Shown here: one piece after another, positions 44,708-57,211 of the stretch
Position numbering within the stretch: position 1 is the stretch's first letter
Layout of the letters: the number at the start of each line of letters is the position of its first letter
Source: Sodiomyces alkalinus F11
Taxonomy: Eukaryota; Ascomycota; Sordariomycetes; Glomerellales; Plectosphaerellaceae
NCBI RefSeq assembly: GCF_003711515.1
Contig: NW_021167080.1
Span: 3,508,155-3,572,154 of the forward strand
DNA length: 64,000 bases
Direction: 5' to 3'
Notes under the pieces: model-generated
The model's database searches: none
The model's input: only the letters and a program-made list of their open reading frames with translations
What the model was told of the DNA's origin: nothing
Program-made: the position numbers and the translations under genes

Positions 44708-46814
44708 ATGGCTGATCGCTACATTCCCGAGCATCGCCGTGCCAACTTCAAGGCAAAGAGCACATTCAAGCCTGAGGAGTTGCGCCGTCGTCGCGAAGAG
44801 CAGCAAGTCGAAATTCGCAAGGCGAAGCGAGAGGAGAACTTGGCCAAAAGAAGAGGCATTGCCACGGGCGAGAACCGTCCTGGTGCCTCGCTCGGTGCCG
44901 CCCCCGACAGCGATGATGAAACTACTCCCACTGAGACTCAAGTACGTGGTTCTTTCCCCCCCTACCTTCTTTTTAAAACCTCCTTTTGCCTTTTGCCTTG
45001 TTTCCATTTCCTTTTATTTATTTCTTCTGTTGTTGTTGGCCTCGGTCCGCCATGTTGCGCTGGGCCCGCCTTCTCCCCCCCCCCCCCGGGACCCCGCCAA
45101 ATGAGCATCGTCGTATTTTGCTCGATCGGTTGCCAGGCGACTTCCCACAGCCCCACCATAATTCAGGGGCCTTCAGCTGGGTGACTCCACGTCCCTGTAT
45201 CGTGGAGCACGCCGAGCCAGGCCCCATTCCCTATTGCTTTCCTTCCCTGCCGGCCTCCTCTGTGCCGTCTCGGTGTAATTGTCTGGCCATCAAGCTGACT
45301 TGTCGCAGCTCAATGAAGATCTTCCTCAGATGGTCGAGGGCGTTTTCTCGGACCAGATCGACCTGCAGATTCAGGCCACCACAAAGTTCCGAAAGCTGTT
45401 GTCCAAAGAGCGCAACCCCCCGATTGAAGAGGTCATCAAGACCGGTGTAGTCAGCCGCTTCGTGCATTTCCTACGCTCCCCTCATACCCTGGTCCAGTTC
45501 GAGGCTGCCTGGGCCTTGACCAACATTGCCTCCGGTTCCGCGACTCAAACTCAGGTGGTCATCGAAGCCGGTGCCGTCCCCATTTTCGTCGAGCTCCTCG
45601 AAAGCCCCGAGCCCGATGTTCGCGAGCAGGCCGTATGGGCCCTCGGTAATATTGCTGGCGATAGTCCCCACTGCCGAGACTATGTCCTTAGCTGTGGCGC
45701 GCTGAAGCCTTTGCTTGCCCTGCTCGGCGACAGCCGTAAGCTGAGCATGCTTCGAAATGCTACTTGGACCTTGAGTAATTTCTGCCGTGGCAAGACTCCT
45801 CAGCCGGACTGGGCTACCGTAAGTTCTCTCATCCCCGCCACCAAGCCACGTTCCGCTTGACCCCCCGTGCGCTTGTGCATGCGCTGACTATGCTCGACAC
45901 AGATCGCCCCCGCTCTGCCTGTTCTGTCTAAGCTCGTATACTCGCTGGACGATGAGGTCCTTATCGATGCCTGCTGGGCTATTTCTTACCTCTCCGACGG
46001 CTCGAATGACAAAATTCAGGCGGTTATTGAAGCGGGCATCCCCCGTCGCCTCGTCGAGCTACTCATGCATGCCTCTACCTCTGTGCAGACCCCAGCACTG
46101 CGGTCAGTTGGAAACATCGTTACTGGTGATGATGTCCAGACCCAGGTCATTATCAACTGTGGCGCTCTTCCTTGTCTACTCTCCCTCCTCAGCTCGAATA
46201 AGGATGGTATCCGTAAGGAGGCTTGCTGGACCATCTCCAACGTCACGGCTGGCAACTCGGCCCAGATCCAAGCCGTCATCGACGCCAATATCATTCCGCC
46301 CTTGATCCACCTCCTCTCGAACGGCGATCTCAAGACCCGCAAAGAAGCCTGCTGGGCCATCAGCAACGCTACATCCGGTGGTCTGCAGAAGCCTGAGCAG
46401 ATTCGGTACTTGGTGTCGCAGGGCTGCATCAAGCCCCTGTGCGACCTTCTTGCCTGCCCAGACAATAAGATCATCCAGGTTGCTCTCGACGGCCTGGAGA
46501 ATATCCTCAAGGTCGGCGATCTTGACAAGCAGGCCGCTGGAGAAGGCGCCGACTCGATTAACCGCTATGCTCTGTTCATCGAGGAATGCGGCGGCATGGA
46601 AAAGATCCACGAGTGCCAGACCAACGCCAATGAGGAGATCTACATGAAGGCATACAACATCATCGACAAGTATTTTGCTGATGAGGAGGAGAACGCCGAC
46701 GCTGGAATGGCTCAGGGTACTGGCCCGAACGGCACCTTCGGCTTCGGGGCCAATGCCCCTGCTCAGCAAAGCGGCTTCAACTTCGCCAACGGCGGCGATT
46801 CTATGGACATGTAA
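44708..46814 (+). CDS. SRP1: importin subunit alpha (karyopherin alpha)
   Basis: Three exons, 44708-44941, 45309-45818 and 45903-46814, with introns at 44942-45308 and 45819-45902; 551 aa, the usual length. The N-terminal importin-beta-binding domain is Arg/Lys-rich ([34 protein letters not shown], broken here by family-typical spacing). Ten or so Armadillo repeats follow, with the repeated W-x3-N signature ([78 protein letters not shown]) that forms the NLS groove. The tail has the Cse1-binding acidic/FG-like end. It ferries NLS proteins into the nucleus with importin beta. Intron 1 is long (367 nt) for this genome and holds C7 and C13 runs. Confidence 0.97.
45075..45087. repeat. C13 homopolymer in importin intron 1
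   Basis: Thirteen consecutive C on the coding strand, followed by GGG. One of several intronic C runs in the window. Confidence 0.95.
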
Positions 46815-48120
46815 CTGCGCTCGGCGTCGGTAGGACGTATGAAAGTCGCCTTACATCCCTATTCAGTCCGCAGGGGATTTGTGCGGCCAAACTAGCCGTT
46901 GGTCTATACCCCCGTCGCCATCACAAAAAGGGCGCCCCAGGTTGTCCCCAGCCATTCCCCCTTCCCCACTACACGCAGCACAGTTACCCTCCCCCTGTCA
47001 CACGTCGTCCCCACCCCTTACATCCACGAGTCACACATGACCAATTTGGTTCATTGACAGTGGTAGACCCCCTAAATTCCCCTTACACACCACCTACAGT
47101 TGGCGTTCTCTGATATGGGTTGACGGAAATGCACGAAATTTTGCCATCCTCACGGCAAGGGGATGAAGAACAGGCCCTTTGGTAGCTTGAAAGCTCCAGC
47201 CTGAGAGAGAATTCGGAAACGGAAGTGATGGATTATGCATGCGTTGCAGACAGGCTAAGGTCGGTCGGTGTTAGGAGCAGGATCGCAGACGGGTCTCCCA
47301 AGCTGAGCGGGCGGGCCGGGATGGCCGCCCTGCTCATTTCACGGACGACCCGCGAGGAGCCTGGATGGACTCGTGTCAGTGAGAGCAATCCTCTCCGATG
47401 ATCTAATCCAGCAGAATCCCAAAGAATACACATTATGATGGATGTTAGTGCATCCAGATACCGCGACGGGAAGTGAAAACCGGTGTGCCGCGACCAAGTG
47501 GTTGCAGGCACTTAGTCGCTGTCTATTCCGCATAGCCCGTATTTAGGCCAAAAGAGAGGCAGTGATTTGAAGTAAAAGTATAATATGTGGCTGTCCCCGT
47601 TTGGCTCGCATTAAATTTGTTCGCGTTGCTGAACGTCATGGTGGGCGAGAGTATCATGCCACAGTTAGGAGGCACCGAGGACACCATACCTACGGCTAAT
47701 TAATTAGGTACCTGCCGATATTTATGGTAGAGGAGCTACTCGGTACCTTGGTACCTCGCCTACCGAAGGTACCTAGGTAGGGTAGGGTGGCGATGGCGTA
47801 TAATGATTGGCCCCAGGTCTAAGTACCTATGGGTACATTGCCGGACCACATGTGGAGCTTAACATGTTGAATCGAGACAGGTCCTGTTCCTCCGTCGTCA
47901 AACCTCCAACAAATTGAGGCGACGGACAGCCTAGGGAGTAGTCCAGCCCAGAGTCACCATCAGAAAGCTTGCAAGGCCGGTATTCTATTTTTCGTTCTGT
48001 TTCCGTCATTATATTCTGACAACTGCTCGCCCATCAACTTCCCATGCTCTGCGACCCGCCAGAAAACCACCCCTCGCTGTAGGCGGTTGATGCATTCTCC
48101 TATCAAATACACGACGCGCC
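46815..48120. other. intergenic, importin 3' flank and MED5 5' flank
   Basis: The left part is C-rich 3' untranslated-like sequence. GGTACC/TACCTAGG clusters lie at about 47705-47780. No protein-like frame or RNA gene recognised. Confidence 0.45.
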
Positions 48121-51100
48121 ATGGACAACCACCGCATAACGCCAGGGGCCAAGCAGGTCGCAATCGACCAATGGACTCGGTTTATATACAGATGTCTAGC
48201 GCGCCGTCTTGATCACGCCAAGTTCGCGTCTTTTGTTCCCTACCTTCGGTCGAAGTACTCTCTCCCTCCATCTGCGATCGCAGACTTGTTCCTCCGACCG
48301 CAACGCAACGATCATGATTACCTCGATCCTCGCATTCCCCGATATCTCCAAGTTCTTACAGAACTGCGATACATCGACACTCCCTCAATTCTAAAAGCCT
48401 TGTACAGGTATTCGACGTCCCACAAGCAAGCACGGAGCACCAAGGAACGGCAACATGGCAATAAAGACACGGCGTCCGACACGGATACTTTGCGATGGGG
48501 AAGCTCCTACGGGGCGGAGGAGGTCATGTTCTACCGCCTTACGAAGGCTGTGGCACAAGGGTCTGCCGTTTCAGATCCCGCCGAGGCCTTGGAGATTGCC
48601 AGGATCATGTCCAAGTGGATGACCCTCTTCACGGATGCATCTACGGCCTTCGCCGTGGACGCCATGGGTCAGTATCAACCCCACCAGGCGCGGGACGAGA
48701 TGGAGTCTGCCCGCGCTGCTTTCGTGGCATTGCTGCTCGGGGTTTGCGAAAATCAAGTTGTACTAAAAGCGTTGGGGAGGCCGCAAGCCGAAGGTAATCT
48801 TCATACAACACTTCAAGCCTCCTGCCAGGGCAAGGTCAAGGCTGACAACTGTGCTCTTCTAGACGTTCGAAAAGAAATGTCACGCAGTCTTGCCAACTTC
48901 GTCCCCACCATTATGCATAACGCTGGTCGAATTGCCACGCGACTTGATCTCTTCCGAACCAACACACTCGCCAGTTTTGAACCGGCAGATGAGAAGAAAG
49001 ACGCAGCGAATACCGAGTTGGATCACCTGCTAGACACTACCGTTGACCTAGAGAACTTTGTGATACCCGACATACCTATTGCAAACACAAGGGCAGCGCT
49101 GTACATCTATCTGAGCGCTGCGGTAAGACACTCTAGACTATTTCCCCCCTTCATCACCTGAGGGAGTTGCTCACATGCCGTGCCATGATAGCTCGTTGGC
49201 CGGCCCCTCCTCGACGACGTAGCAATCTTCAGCTATCTGCATAATCGATATCAGGTTTGTCTGTTCTACACAAGATCTGGCAAGGGTTCAAAGGATCTGA
49301 CGGAATCGGTAGGGAGACGTGCAATCCAGCACCATCGATCTGATTCTTGCATCGTTTGATGTCCTGGCCAACGCCGTGTATCGGAACGAGGGCAGCAAAA
49401 CTGCCCATTTGCTGCGATCGTATCTCATGAACAAGCTCCCTCTTCTCATCTCCCAACTCAGTGAACACATGTTTCCGCCCCTGACCGCCGAATTCTGCAT
49501 TACGGAAGCTCTCCGCCATGTAGATACCAATGCCTTCCCGACCCTTTCGTCCATGTTTGATGAGAGTAGAAACAACAACCCTTTTACCGACTCTGTTCGT
49601 GAGGACTTTTGCTGGGCTTGCTGCCTGCACGGGCTCCTTCGAGAGAGCAGCATCGAGGCCATATTGGGCGAGACGCCCTACCAGTCTCTCCCATCCAGGG
49701 GACGGTATGTGAAAGACGCCCTCGTGGCGGAGTGTCTCTCCGAGCCGGAACGAATCCAATCTCTCGTCGGAGAACTGGACGGCATGGATGGTGATGTGGG
49801 CGCCATCTGCCAAGCTCTGATAGAGGTGAGCCCTATTCTCTCCTCGGTGTGTCACGACATGGTGCTTACATATACCTAGGTTCTGGGCCAACTTTGTCGG
49901 AATAAAGACACAATGGCTCTTAAAATCCTGTGTAGCCAGTTGGCCAGGAAGCCTCTGGCTCTGGATGTGATTTTGCTCTTCGAAAAACCAGCAGCTATTC
50001 TGCACCCGCTATGCGAACTCTTGGACAACTGGAAGTACGAGGAAGACCAAGGCGAATACCAACCCGTGTACGAGGAATTTGGCTCAGTCTTACTGCTTCT
50101 TCTCGCCATCGCCTACCGCTACAATCTTTCAGCGTCCGATGTAGGAGCAAAGTCGGCCGAGTCATTTGTGGCCAAGTTGCTGTATCAGGGCTCGCTCAGC
50201 CGACCGTCAGACAGCTTGACCGACGAAGCGAAGGGACATCTTGACGCTTGGATTCGCGGACTGTTTGACCAAGATGCTGGAGGTCTAAGTGATGATCTGA
50301 TTTCATGCTGTACGCCTCAGGAGTTCTACTTGTTAGTCCCCACATTGTTTCAACACATAGTCATGGCCTTCCGGACCGGCCATCTGTCTGAGGATGGCCT
50401 CAAGGGTGGGGTCGAATGTAGGTTGAACCCCGTCGCCGTCTGATTTGGGAGGGAGCTAACTCCGAGCAGATCTCGTCGATACCTTTCTCTTACCGTCCCT
50501 CGTGATGGCGATAACTTATCTCACCAACTCGCTATGGGTAGACGTCCAGAACCAGAAGGCGATTATCCGAATTCTCCACTTTGTGCTTCAACCCAGCACC
50601 ATATCTAACGATGCATCAACGATGCACCAATCGGTTTTGAACATCATAGCAAAACCTCTCGAACATTCTCTTCGAGCCTACCAGCGTCAAGACCCCAAAT
50701 GCCAGGATATTGAACCTCTGCTTCGAGCATTGAAGGACAGCATACCTCTGTCACGGCAAACCGGCGGGGCGGATCAGAACGAGCTCGAAGCCTGGACCAC
50801 CACCCCGAACGGAGGCCTGACGACTGCCGTCCGGAATACAATACAGGGGTTCGTGCAGTGGAGCCTGCATCCTGGCATCAACGTCATGCCCACCTCGTAC
50901 ACGCACCGACAGACTCTTGCGGCTCACAAGATCCTTGGAGCCAAGAGAATCTTATATCTACTATTCGACGAAATCAAACAACACTCGGAAACCGGCAACG
51001 CCAGCATCATCTACGACATCGCGACGGCGTTGATATGCGCCCCGGACGTCAACAACGACCACGAGGTATCGGTGACGGGTTTCTTGGAAGACTCGGGAGG

Positions 51101-51572
51101 CATGGGGGCTCTGGTACAAAGGAGATTGACGCTGCGCGACGTTCTCAGACACGAGGCTGAGGGCTGCCGCAAGCGTCAGAAGACAGACATGCCCTTGGCC
51201 GAGCTGGTGACGAGGCTATACCGAAAAGTCGAGGCCCAGATGACCGTCTCCCGCGTGGAAGCCATCGAAGCTGAGACCATGCTGCAAAACAGTCTCGATC
51301 TTGGGCTGGACAGCGGGTCGCAGTCGATGGATAGCGCCATGGCCGCTGCGGCCGCCACGGCAACGGCCGCGCAGGGGGGCGGCATGGCCGTTGACGGCGT
51401 CGGGCTTGATCTCGGAATGGGCGGGATGGGTGGCATGGGCGGCATGGGCGGCGACGGGGGACTCGGAGATCTGGGCAACACGGGGGGGTCATTGGGATTG
51501 GGTAGCGACGATATATTTAGTAGGCTCTCCGGCGGGGGCGATTTTGATTGGGATTCTATGGATCTCGGATGA
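48121..51572 (+). CDS. MED5: Mediator complex subunit 5 (Nut1)
   Basis: Six exons: 48121-48793, 48863-49122, 49192-49254, 49313-49825, 49880-50417 and 50470-51572; 1049 aa. The first intron (48794-48862, GTAATC, CTGAC, CTAG) is 69 nt and stop-free, so it can be missed; removing it joins LGRPQAE to DVRKEMSRSLANF, in line with the family. Later joins give SAALVGRPLLDD, NRYQGDVQSS, ALIEVLGQL and GGVEYLVDTFLLPS. The protein is a long helical repeat without enzymatic motifs, with a Gly-rich GMGGMGGMGG run and an acidic DFDWDSMDLG end, as in filamentous-fungal Med5. It sits in the Mediator tail, linking activators to RNA polymerase II. The first ATG with the family start is used. Confidence 0.92.
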
Positions 51573-53481
51573 TAGAGAACCCAACTTTAGACACTCGAGA
51601 CAAATTCTCAACAATAATAATCAGTACTTCTTCCAAATGGGGAAGAACAAGGATCAAAAGAAATGGTTTCGCACTTTGATGCTTCGCAACAACTTGGCCC
51701 CCCTGGTTATGTACTTCGTAGAAGCACACGCGCTTGAGTCTCCGACAGACCTCTCCGAACCGCGTTGGGGCTTTTAATAAAAGCAGTCATTGCGAAGTAC
51801 TCTTGCGGAAGTCCGCGGTGGTGCGTGTCCTAATACGCCCTCCGATGTCGGGCAATTGATTATTAATTTTTACCTTGTCGCGTTACGAAGTGTTCTCCCG
51901 TTGTAGAACGACAAGCGGTTCTGATTGGAGCGGTAAATATCGCACCTTTCCGACCTGGTGCGGCTGAATTCGAGGAGATGGCGGTGACTGTCATGCATAC
52001 TCGACAACCCAGGCGCAATTCGTAATGATTTACTGAAGAGAACCACATAAAATGCACCTGACAATCCATCCGCCATGTCACATTGCGTGGGGGAGTTTGT
52101 CCATGGGGGTTTCGGTGTAGGTCAGGTACCTACTTCGAATGTGTATGTACATACACGAATACAGGCCCATACACAGAGACGGGGATGGGTGGTCTCGACT
52201 GAATTATGGATGAATCCGGTGGACACAACAACAACATACGGAGGAATTAATTACTAGGGGCCGGCGGATTCACTGATGGAAATGGGGGAAAGAGCTAGGT
52301 ATGGCTTCATACGGACCGAAGCCAAAAGGGTGACGCTGGGGTCGGGAGTATGGGATGAACACGGGAACCCGGAGCTGGCCATTCATCTCCGTAACCGTCT
52401 GTTCTTTGCTCGTCCACTCGACTAACATCTCATATTTCAAACAGATTGCACGTGTCAGATGGCTGCTAGCCGTGAGTCAGTGGTCCTGTGTCCTGACGAG
52501 CGACGCTATTGTACGTTGTACTCGGCATCCATATCACGGGCCAGATCGGACAAAGCGAATGGCCCGTTACCGTGGAGTTCGACGCAATTTGGGGTAAAAT
52601 CGGGGGAAGAGGTTGGGGCGGCTTCTTGGTCTGGGCCTACGAAATCTAGGCGCTCGGAAGAACAACGGGCCGTGAAACAGACAGGGATGGGGTACCAGTC
52701 ATTTTCAGGGATTCTGTGCCTGGTGCACAGCGCTAATCCCTCTTTGGTAAAGCAAAAAACTCGAACTGGTATCCCAGAGTTTTGGTGATCCCTTCTTTGG
52801 TTCCTAGCGCGCCACATCCCGTTTCTCTCCCACTCTCCACTCTCCCACGCGTTACAACCGTCAGGAGGAAGGATAAAAAAAAAGTTCCTAGTACGGAGTA
52901 CAGGACTCTATTGTCCGTTGGTTGTTTCTGTACGTTGTAAGCGTCTCGCGCCATTTTTATTTTCCAGTCTCTTTTCTTCCACGTCACCCACTAGCCCATC
53001 AGCTTTTACTTGATAATTTCTTTGTGAGAATATTTTCCCATGCACCTCGGTGTGCATACCTTGTTATCACTCCCCCCACATTCTCCCTAACCTCCCCGCA
53101 GCTTACCTGCTTGTTCTTTTCGCTCAGCTATCTTACCTGGTTAGCCACAGGCCACTTGAGCGATTAGACCAACCCAGATATTATTGCGTGGGAATCAGCT
53201 CTCTGTACAACGTACGGATAGCAGCCACGTACTTTCCCGATACGTGTTAGACACATTTTTGCGCACTCTTCCTTGACAACTACAAACTCAACCTCGTACA
53301 GGGCTTTAGTCTGATCTTTTCATGGTCTTGCTTTTCCGACACGCTTCTCAGTTTGCCCAACCCTGTTCTATCTTCATCACTTGGATAGGATAGATTTTTA
53401 CTACTCTTATCCTGAGTCACCGCACCCGACGCGTCGCATTGAGAAAAAGTGGCGTTGTCCGCCAATCGATAACCCGGCAAG
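51573..53481. other. intergenic, MED5 3' flank and AGC1 5' flank
   Basis: No gene supported. It contains TACGTTGTA-type motifs (52512, 52931, 53206) and TACGGAGTA at 52892. The last few hundred bases are T/C-rich and probably the AGC1 promoter and 5' untranslated region. Confidence 0.5.
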
Positions 53482-55815
53482 ATGACGAAGGTGACGGCCG
53501 TCAAGGAGGCTGCCAAAGAGGCTCTCCTTGGCACTGAGGAGCCCGTGCAACTCTCTGCACAGGCGAAGGCTCGGTTCAATACCCATGCTGTCAAAGATCC
53601 CGAGACTGGGGAGCTCCATATGGGATCTGAGGAGTTTCTGAATGCCATTGCGCCCGCGACCGAAGATTACGTGAGTCAACCTGTTTCTACTTTCATCTCT
53701 TCTTCTCCTTTCCGTTTCCTAGATCCTCGTCTGGGGTTTTCGCCTCCTTAGTTGGCCAGCCACAACTGACTTGGAGTCCTCTTAATTGTAGCACAAGATC
53801 AAGCGCGAGCAGTATGGTATTCTCTTCCCCGTCGCCGATCGGAAGGGAACTGGCCGGATCAACCTCTCTCAGTGGGCCGCGTTCGAGAACCTCCTCATGA
53901 AGCCGGATGCCGAATACGAAATAGCGTTTCGCCTGTTTGACGTCGAAGGCACCGGCCAAGTCAAGTACGAGGACTTCCGGCATCTGTATGAACTGAACAA
54001 GGGCCCCGGCAGCATCCCCTTCGACTGGGAGTGCGAGTGGGCGAAGCTGTACATCGGCAGCCAGAAGAAGAGGCATCACATGGATTACCCCCAGTTTTCC
54101 CAAATGCTGCGCGGTCTGCAAGGCGAGCGCATTCGCCAGGCGTTCCAGCGTTTCGACAAAGACGGCGACGGTTTCATCGACCCACAAGACTTCGAGCGGA
54201 TCATCCTCGAGACCTCCAAGCACAAGCTCTCCGACCACCTCCTGCGCAACCTGAACAGCCTGTGCAACATTGGCGCCGGGAGCAAAGTCTCGTATGCCAA
54301 CGTGCGGGCTTTCCAGAACATGATCAAGGAGATGGACCTCGTAGAATTGATTGTGCGACGTGCATGTGCGAAGAGCTCGGACGGCAAGATCACGAGGGCG
54401 GAGTTCCTGAACCAGGCCGCCAAGATCACGCGGTTCTCCCTCTTCACGCCCATGGAGGCCGACATTCTTTTCCACTTTGCCAGCCTCGATAAGCCGACCG
54501 GGAGACTCGGTCTGGCGGACTTCGCCAAGGTCCTTGACCCGTCCTGGAAGAGCCACCTGTATGATTCGGACGACGTCTCGCACAAGGCAGTGCCCAAGCC
54601 CTCGGGACCGGCTGGCGTGGCGCTGGGCCAGGTCCTGGAATCGACCTATAACTTCTTCCTGGGCAGCATGGCTGGCGCTTTTGGCGCCTTCATGGTATAT
54701 CCGATCGACCTCGTCAAGACTCGCCTCCAGAACCAGAGGAGCGCCAGGCCAGGCGAGCGGTTGTACAAGAACTCGATCGACTGTTTCCAGAAAGTGATAC
54801 GAAATGAAGGTGTCCTTGGTCTCTACTCGGGCGTCCTCCCACAGCTTGTCGGTGTCGCTCCCGAAAAAGCCATCAAGCTCACCGTCAACGACCTTGTGCG
54901 GACTAGATTTACCGACAAGGATGGCAAGATCACATTGCCTGCCGAAATATTCGCTGGCGGTGCGGCTGGTGCTTGTCAAGTTGTGAGTTTTTTGCACCCT
55001 CTGCATTGCAACCCAATGCGAAAACATAGTAGAGCACGGACAAGCGGGACAAGCTAACCATTGGGCTTCCTTGTTTCTAGGTATTCACCAACCCCCTCGA
55101 GATTGTGAAGATCCGGCTCCAGGTACAGGGCGAGGTGGCCAAGACGGTCGAAGGCACTCCGAAGCGGTCTGCGATGTGGATCATTCGCAATCTGGGTCTC
55201 GTGGGCCTCTATAAGGGTGCGTTGGCTTGCTTGCTGCGTGACGTGCCCTTCTCGGCCATTTATTTCCCGACGTACAACCATCTGAAGAGGGACATGTTCG
55301 GAGAGTCACCCACCAAGAAATTGGGCATCCTCCAGCTGCTGACGGCAGGCGCCATTGCGGGCATGCCCGCTGCGTACCTGACAACGCCGTGCGACGTGAT
55401 CAAGACGCGGCTGCAGGTAGAGGCTCGCAAGGGCGAAGCCACGTATAACGGGTTGCGACACGCCGCCAAGACGATCTGGAAGGAGGAGGGCTTCACGGCG
55501 TTCTTCAAGGGCGGTCCGGCACGCATCTTCCGCTCGTCGCCGCAGTTCGGTTTCACCCTGGCCGCGTACGAGGTGCTGCAGAACGTCCTGCCTTATCCGG
55601 GCAAGAAGGAGGAGTTGAAGATCCACACGGGCGTGGAGGGCGTCGTGTCGGCGGTGAAGGAGAAGCTGGACACCAGCCCGTTCGCGCGGAGCCGGAACTC
55701 GCTCAAGATCATTCTCGACATTGACGAAGACTTTGGGAAGGTCAAGATCCCCAACGAACAGGCGTGGAAGACCTTGCCCGCATTTATGCAGTCGGGCAAC
55801 GGCAGCAAGGCGTGA
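53482..55815 (+). CDS. AGC1: mitochondrial aspartate/glutamate carrier (aralar type)
   Basis: Three exons, 53482-53670, 53792-54982 and 55081-55815, with introns at 53671-53791 and 54983-55080; 704 aa. The N-terminal half has EF-hand units, one canonical ([13 protein letters not shown] from Asp185), others degenerate. The C-terminal half is a three-repeat mitochondrial carrier with signatures [11 protein letters not shown] (Pro367), [11 protein letters not shown] (Pro465) and [11 protein letters not shown] (Pro563). This long form with the regulatory Ca2+ domain matches animal aralar/citrin and differs from the EF-hand-free yeast Agc1. It exchanges mitochondrial aspartate for cytosolic glutamate plus a proton across the inner membrane, feeding the malate-aspartate shuttle. 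The long N-terminus faces the intermembrane space. Confidence 0.96.
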
Positions 55816-57211
55816 GCGAAAGAAAAGGGACGTCGTGGTTGGGCTCGGCTTTCGGATTACCGGAACTTGATCTGATCAACCTCCCCCCTTCAGCATAGCA
55901 GTGGGGGAGGCGTTTGATTGGTTTCGTTGCATCGTCGCATCGTCCAGCCTTGGCATTTTATAGAACGGGGGTGTGCTTACACATACCACTAGAGAGGGAG
56001 GCAACGCATCGCATCGCATGGCGCTGATCGAAGATAAACCGCGGGGAAGAAGCGTGCATCGAGACTTGCACATACCCATTGTTTAGGGCTTGGGGATTTT
56101 TTCCGACTCGTCATTTTTCTGCAGGCGTTTTGGGGTGGCATTATAAACGTAAAATTTCAGATGATTTTTTTTTTTGTTCCTTCTTGTCTCCTCCTCTGCT
56201 TGCTGGAAAGATTGTATGAAAGGACCAGAAATATGCAAAAGGTAATGCCTTTTTCAGAAGGCATTGTGCTGGGGAGCCTAGTACATATCGCTCTGCATCA
56301 TGATGATTCTGACGTAAAGGTAGCTAGCCGCGGTTATGACTCGTACCTAAGGTATCTTTTAGTGACCCCGGGTTGGGACAAAGTACGGATACCAGAGGTG
56401 GAATGCTACATTGGAGCATACATCTCGGGTACTTTAACCCGGAAACTAAACTCAGAACTGGTAAATCTTTGGGGTAATCCTTGGGGTACGGATACGTGTG
56501 GTACGCTCCGCAAGTATCGATGTGAAGGCTTCCCTCGTTTCCTTCGTGCTGGGTGATGCCTCCGTTTTAGTGTAGTTACTGCTGCGTACCAACACAGAGA
56601 TACGTGGACGTATCGAGGAAGGAGGGACGCAGTTAGGCCCCTCAATCCCCACAAATACCCCTACACGTGTACTCCGTACTGGACGTGCTTTTACGGGGTC
56701 GTCCGGAGTAGGTACTACGACTTGTCGATCACGAAGCTTGGGTAGCCAGCCTTCTAGGTTCCACGTCAAAAGCGAATTCCAAATCTTCTCGAAAGGAGGG
56801 ATATTTCGATCATACTCCCAGATTGTTATTGACACAAGTTCTCTCGCCTTGTAATGTGACTGAACCTCTGCGTGCTTCGCGGACTTACGTTGGGAATAGT
56901 TACGTAAACCTGCCAAGAGCAACCAACTCCAAGACGCGAATTACCCGCCTCCAGCGAATCTGGCATTTAATTCTGCCACCACGCAAACAACAAGACGATG
57001 GACCAGGATGTGCCCGCGGTCTGGACCCTGTACCGGACTTCATCGATCGCGTTTCAGCTTAATCGTTACATTGCCTCCATCATAGGAAGTACGGACACTT
57101 TGTAGTCTCTCGACCGGCGCCGAGTAGCGAGCTCTGAGGGCGCGTGTCGGCGGCAAGCCACAAAAAGTCCCTCCCTCCAACGGCAGCGCAGCCAGGCGCA
57201 GCAGCTTCCCA
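55816..57211. other. intergenic, AGC1 3' flank and ERS1 5' flank
   Basis: Nothing recognisable. It has a T10 run near 56167, TACGGATA words at about 56382 and 56487, and TACTCCGTA at 56670. A frame of 131 codons with a hydrophobic start at 56161 is not supported. Confidence 0.45.

Noticed and set aside
56161..56556. 131-codon frame with a hydrophobic start resembling a signal peptide
   Set aside because: The start derives from a T10 run, and the frame contains dispersed intergenic motifs (TACGGATA, CCTAAGG).
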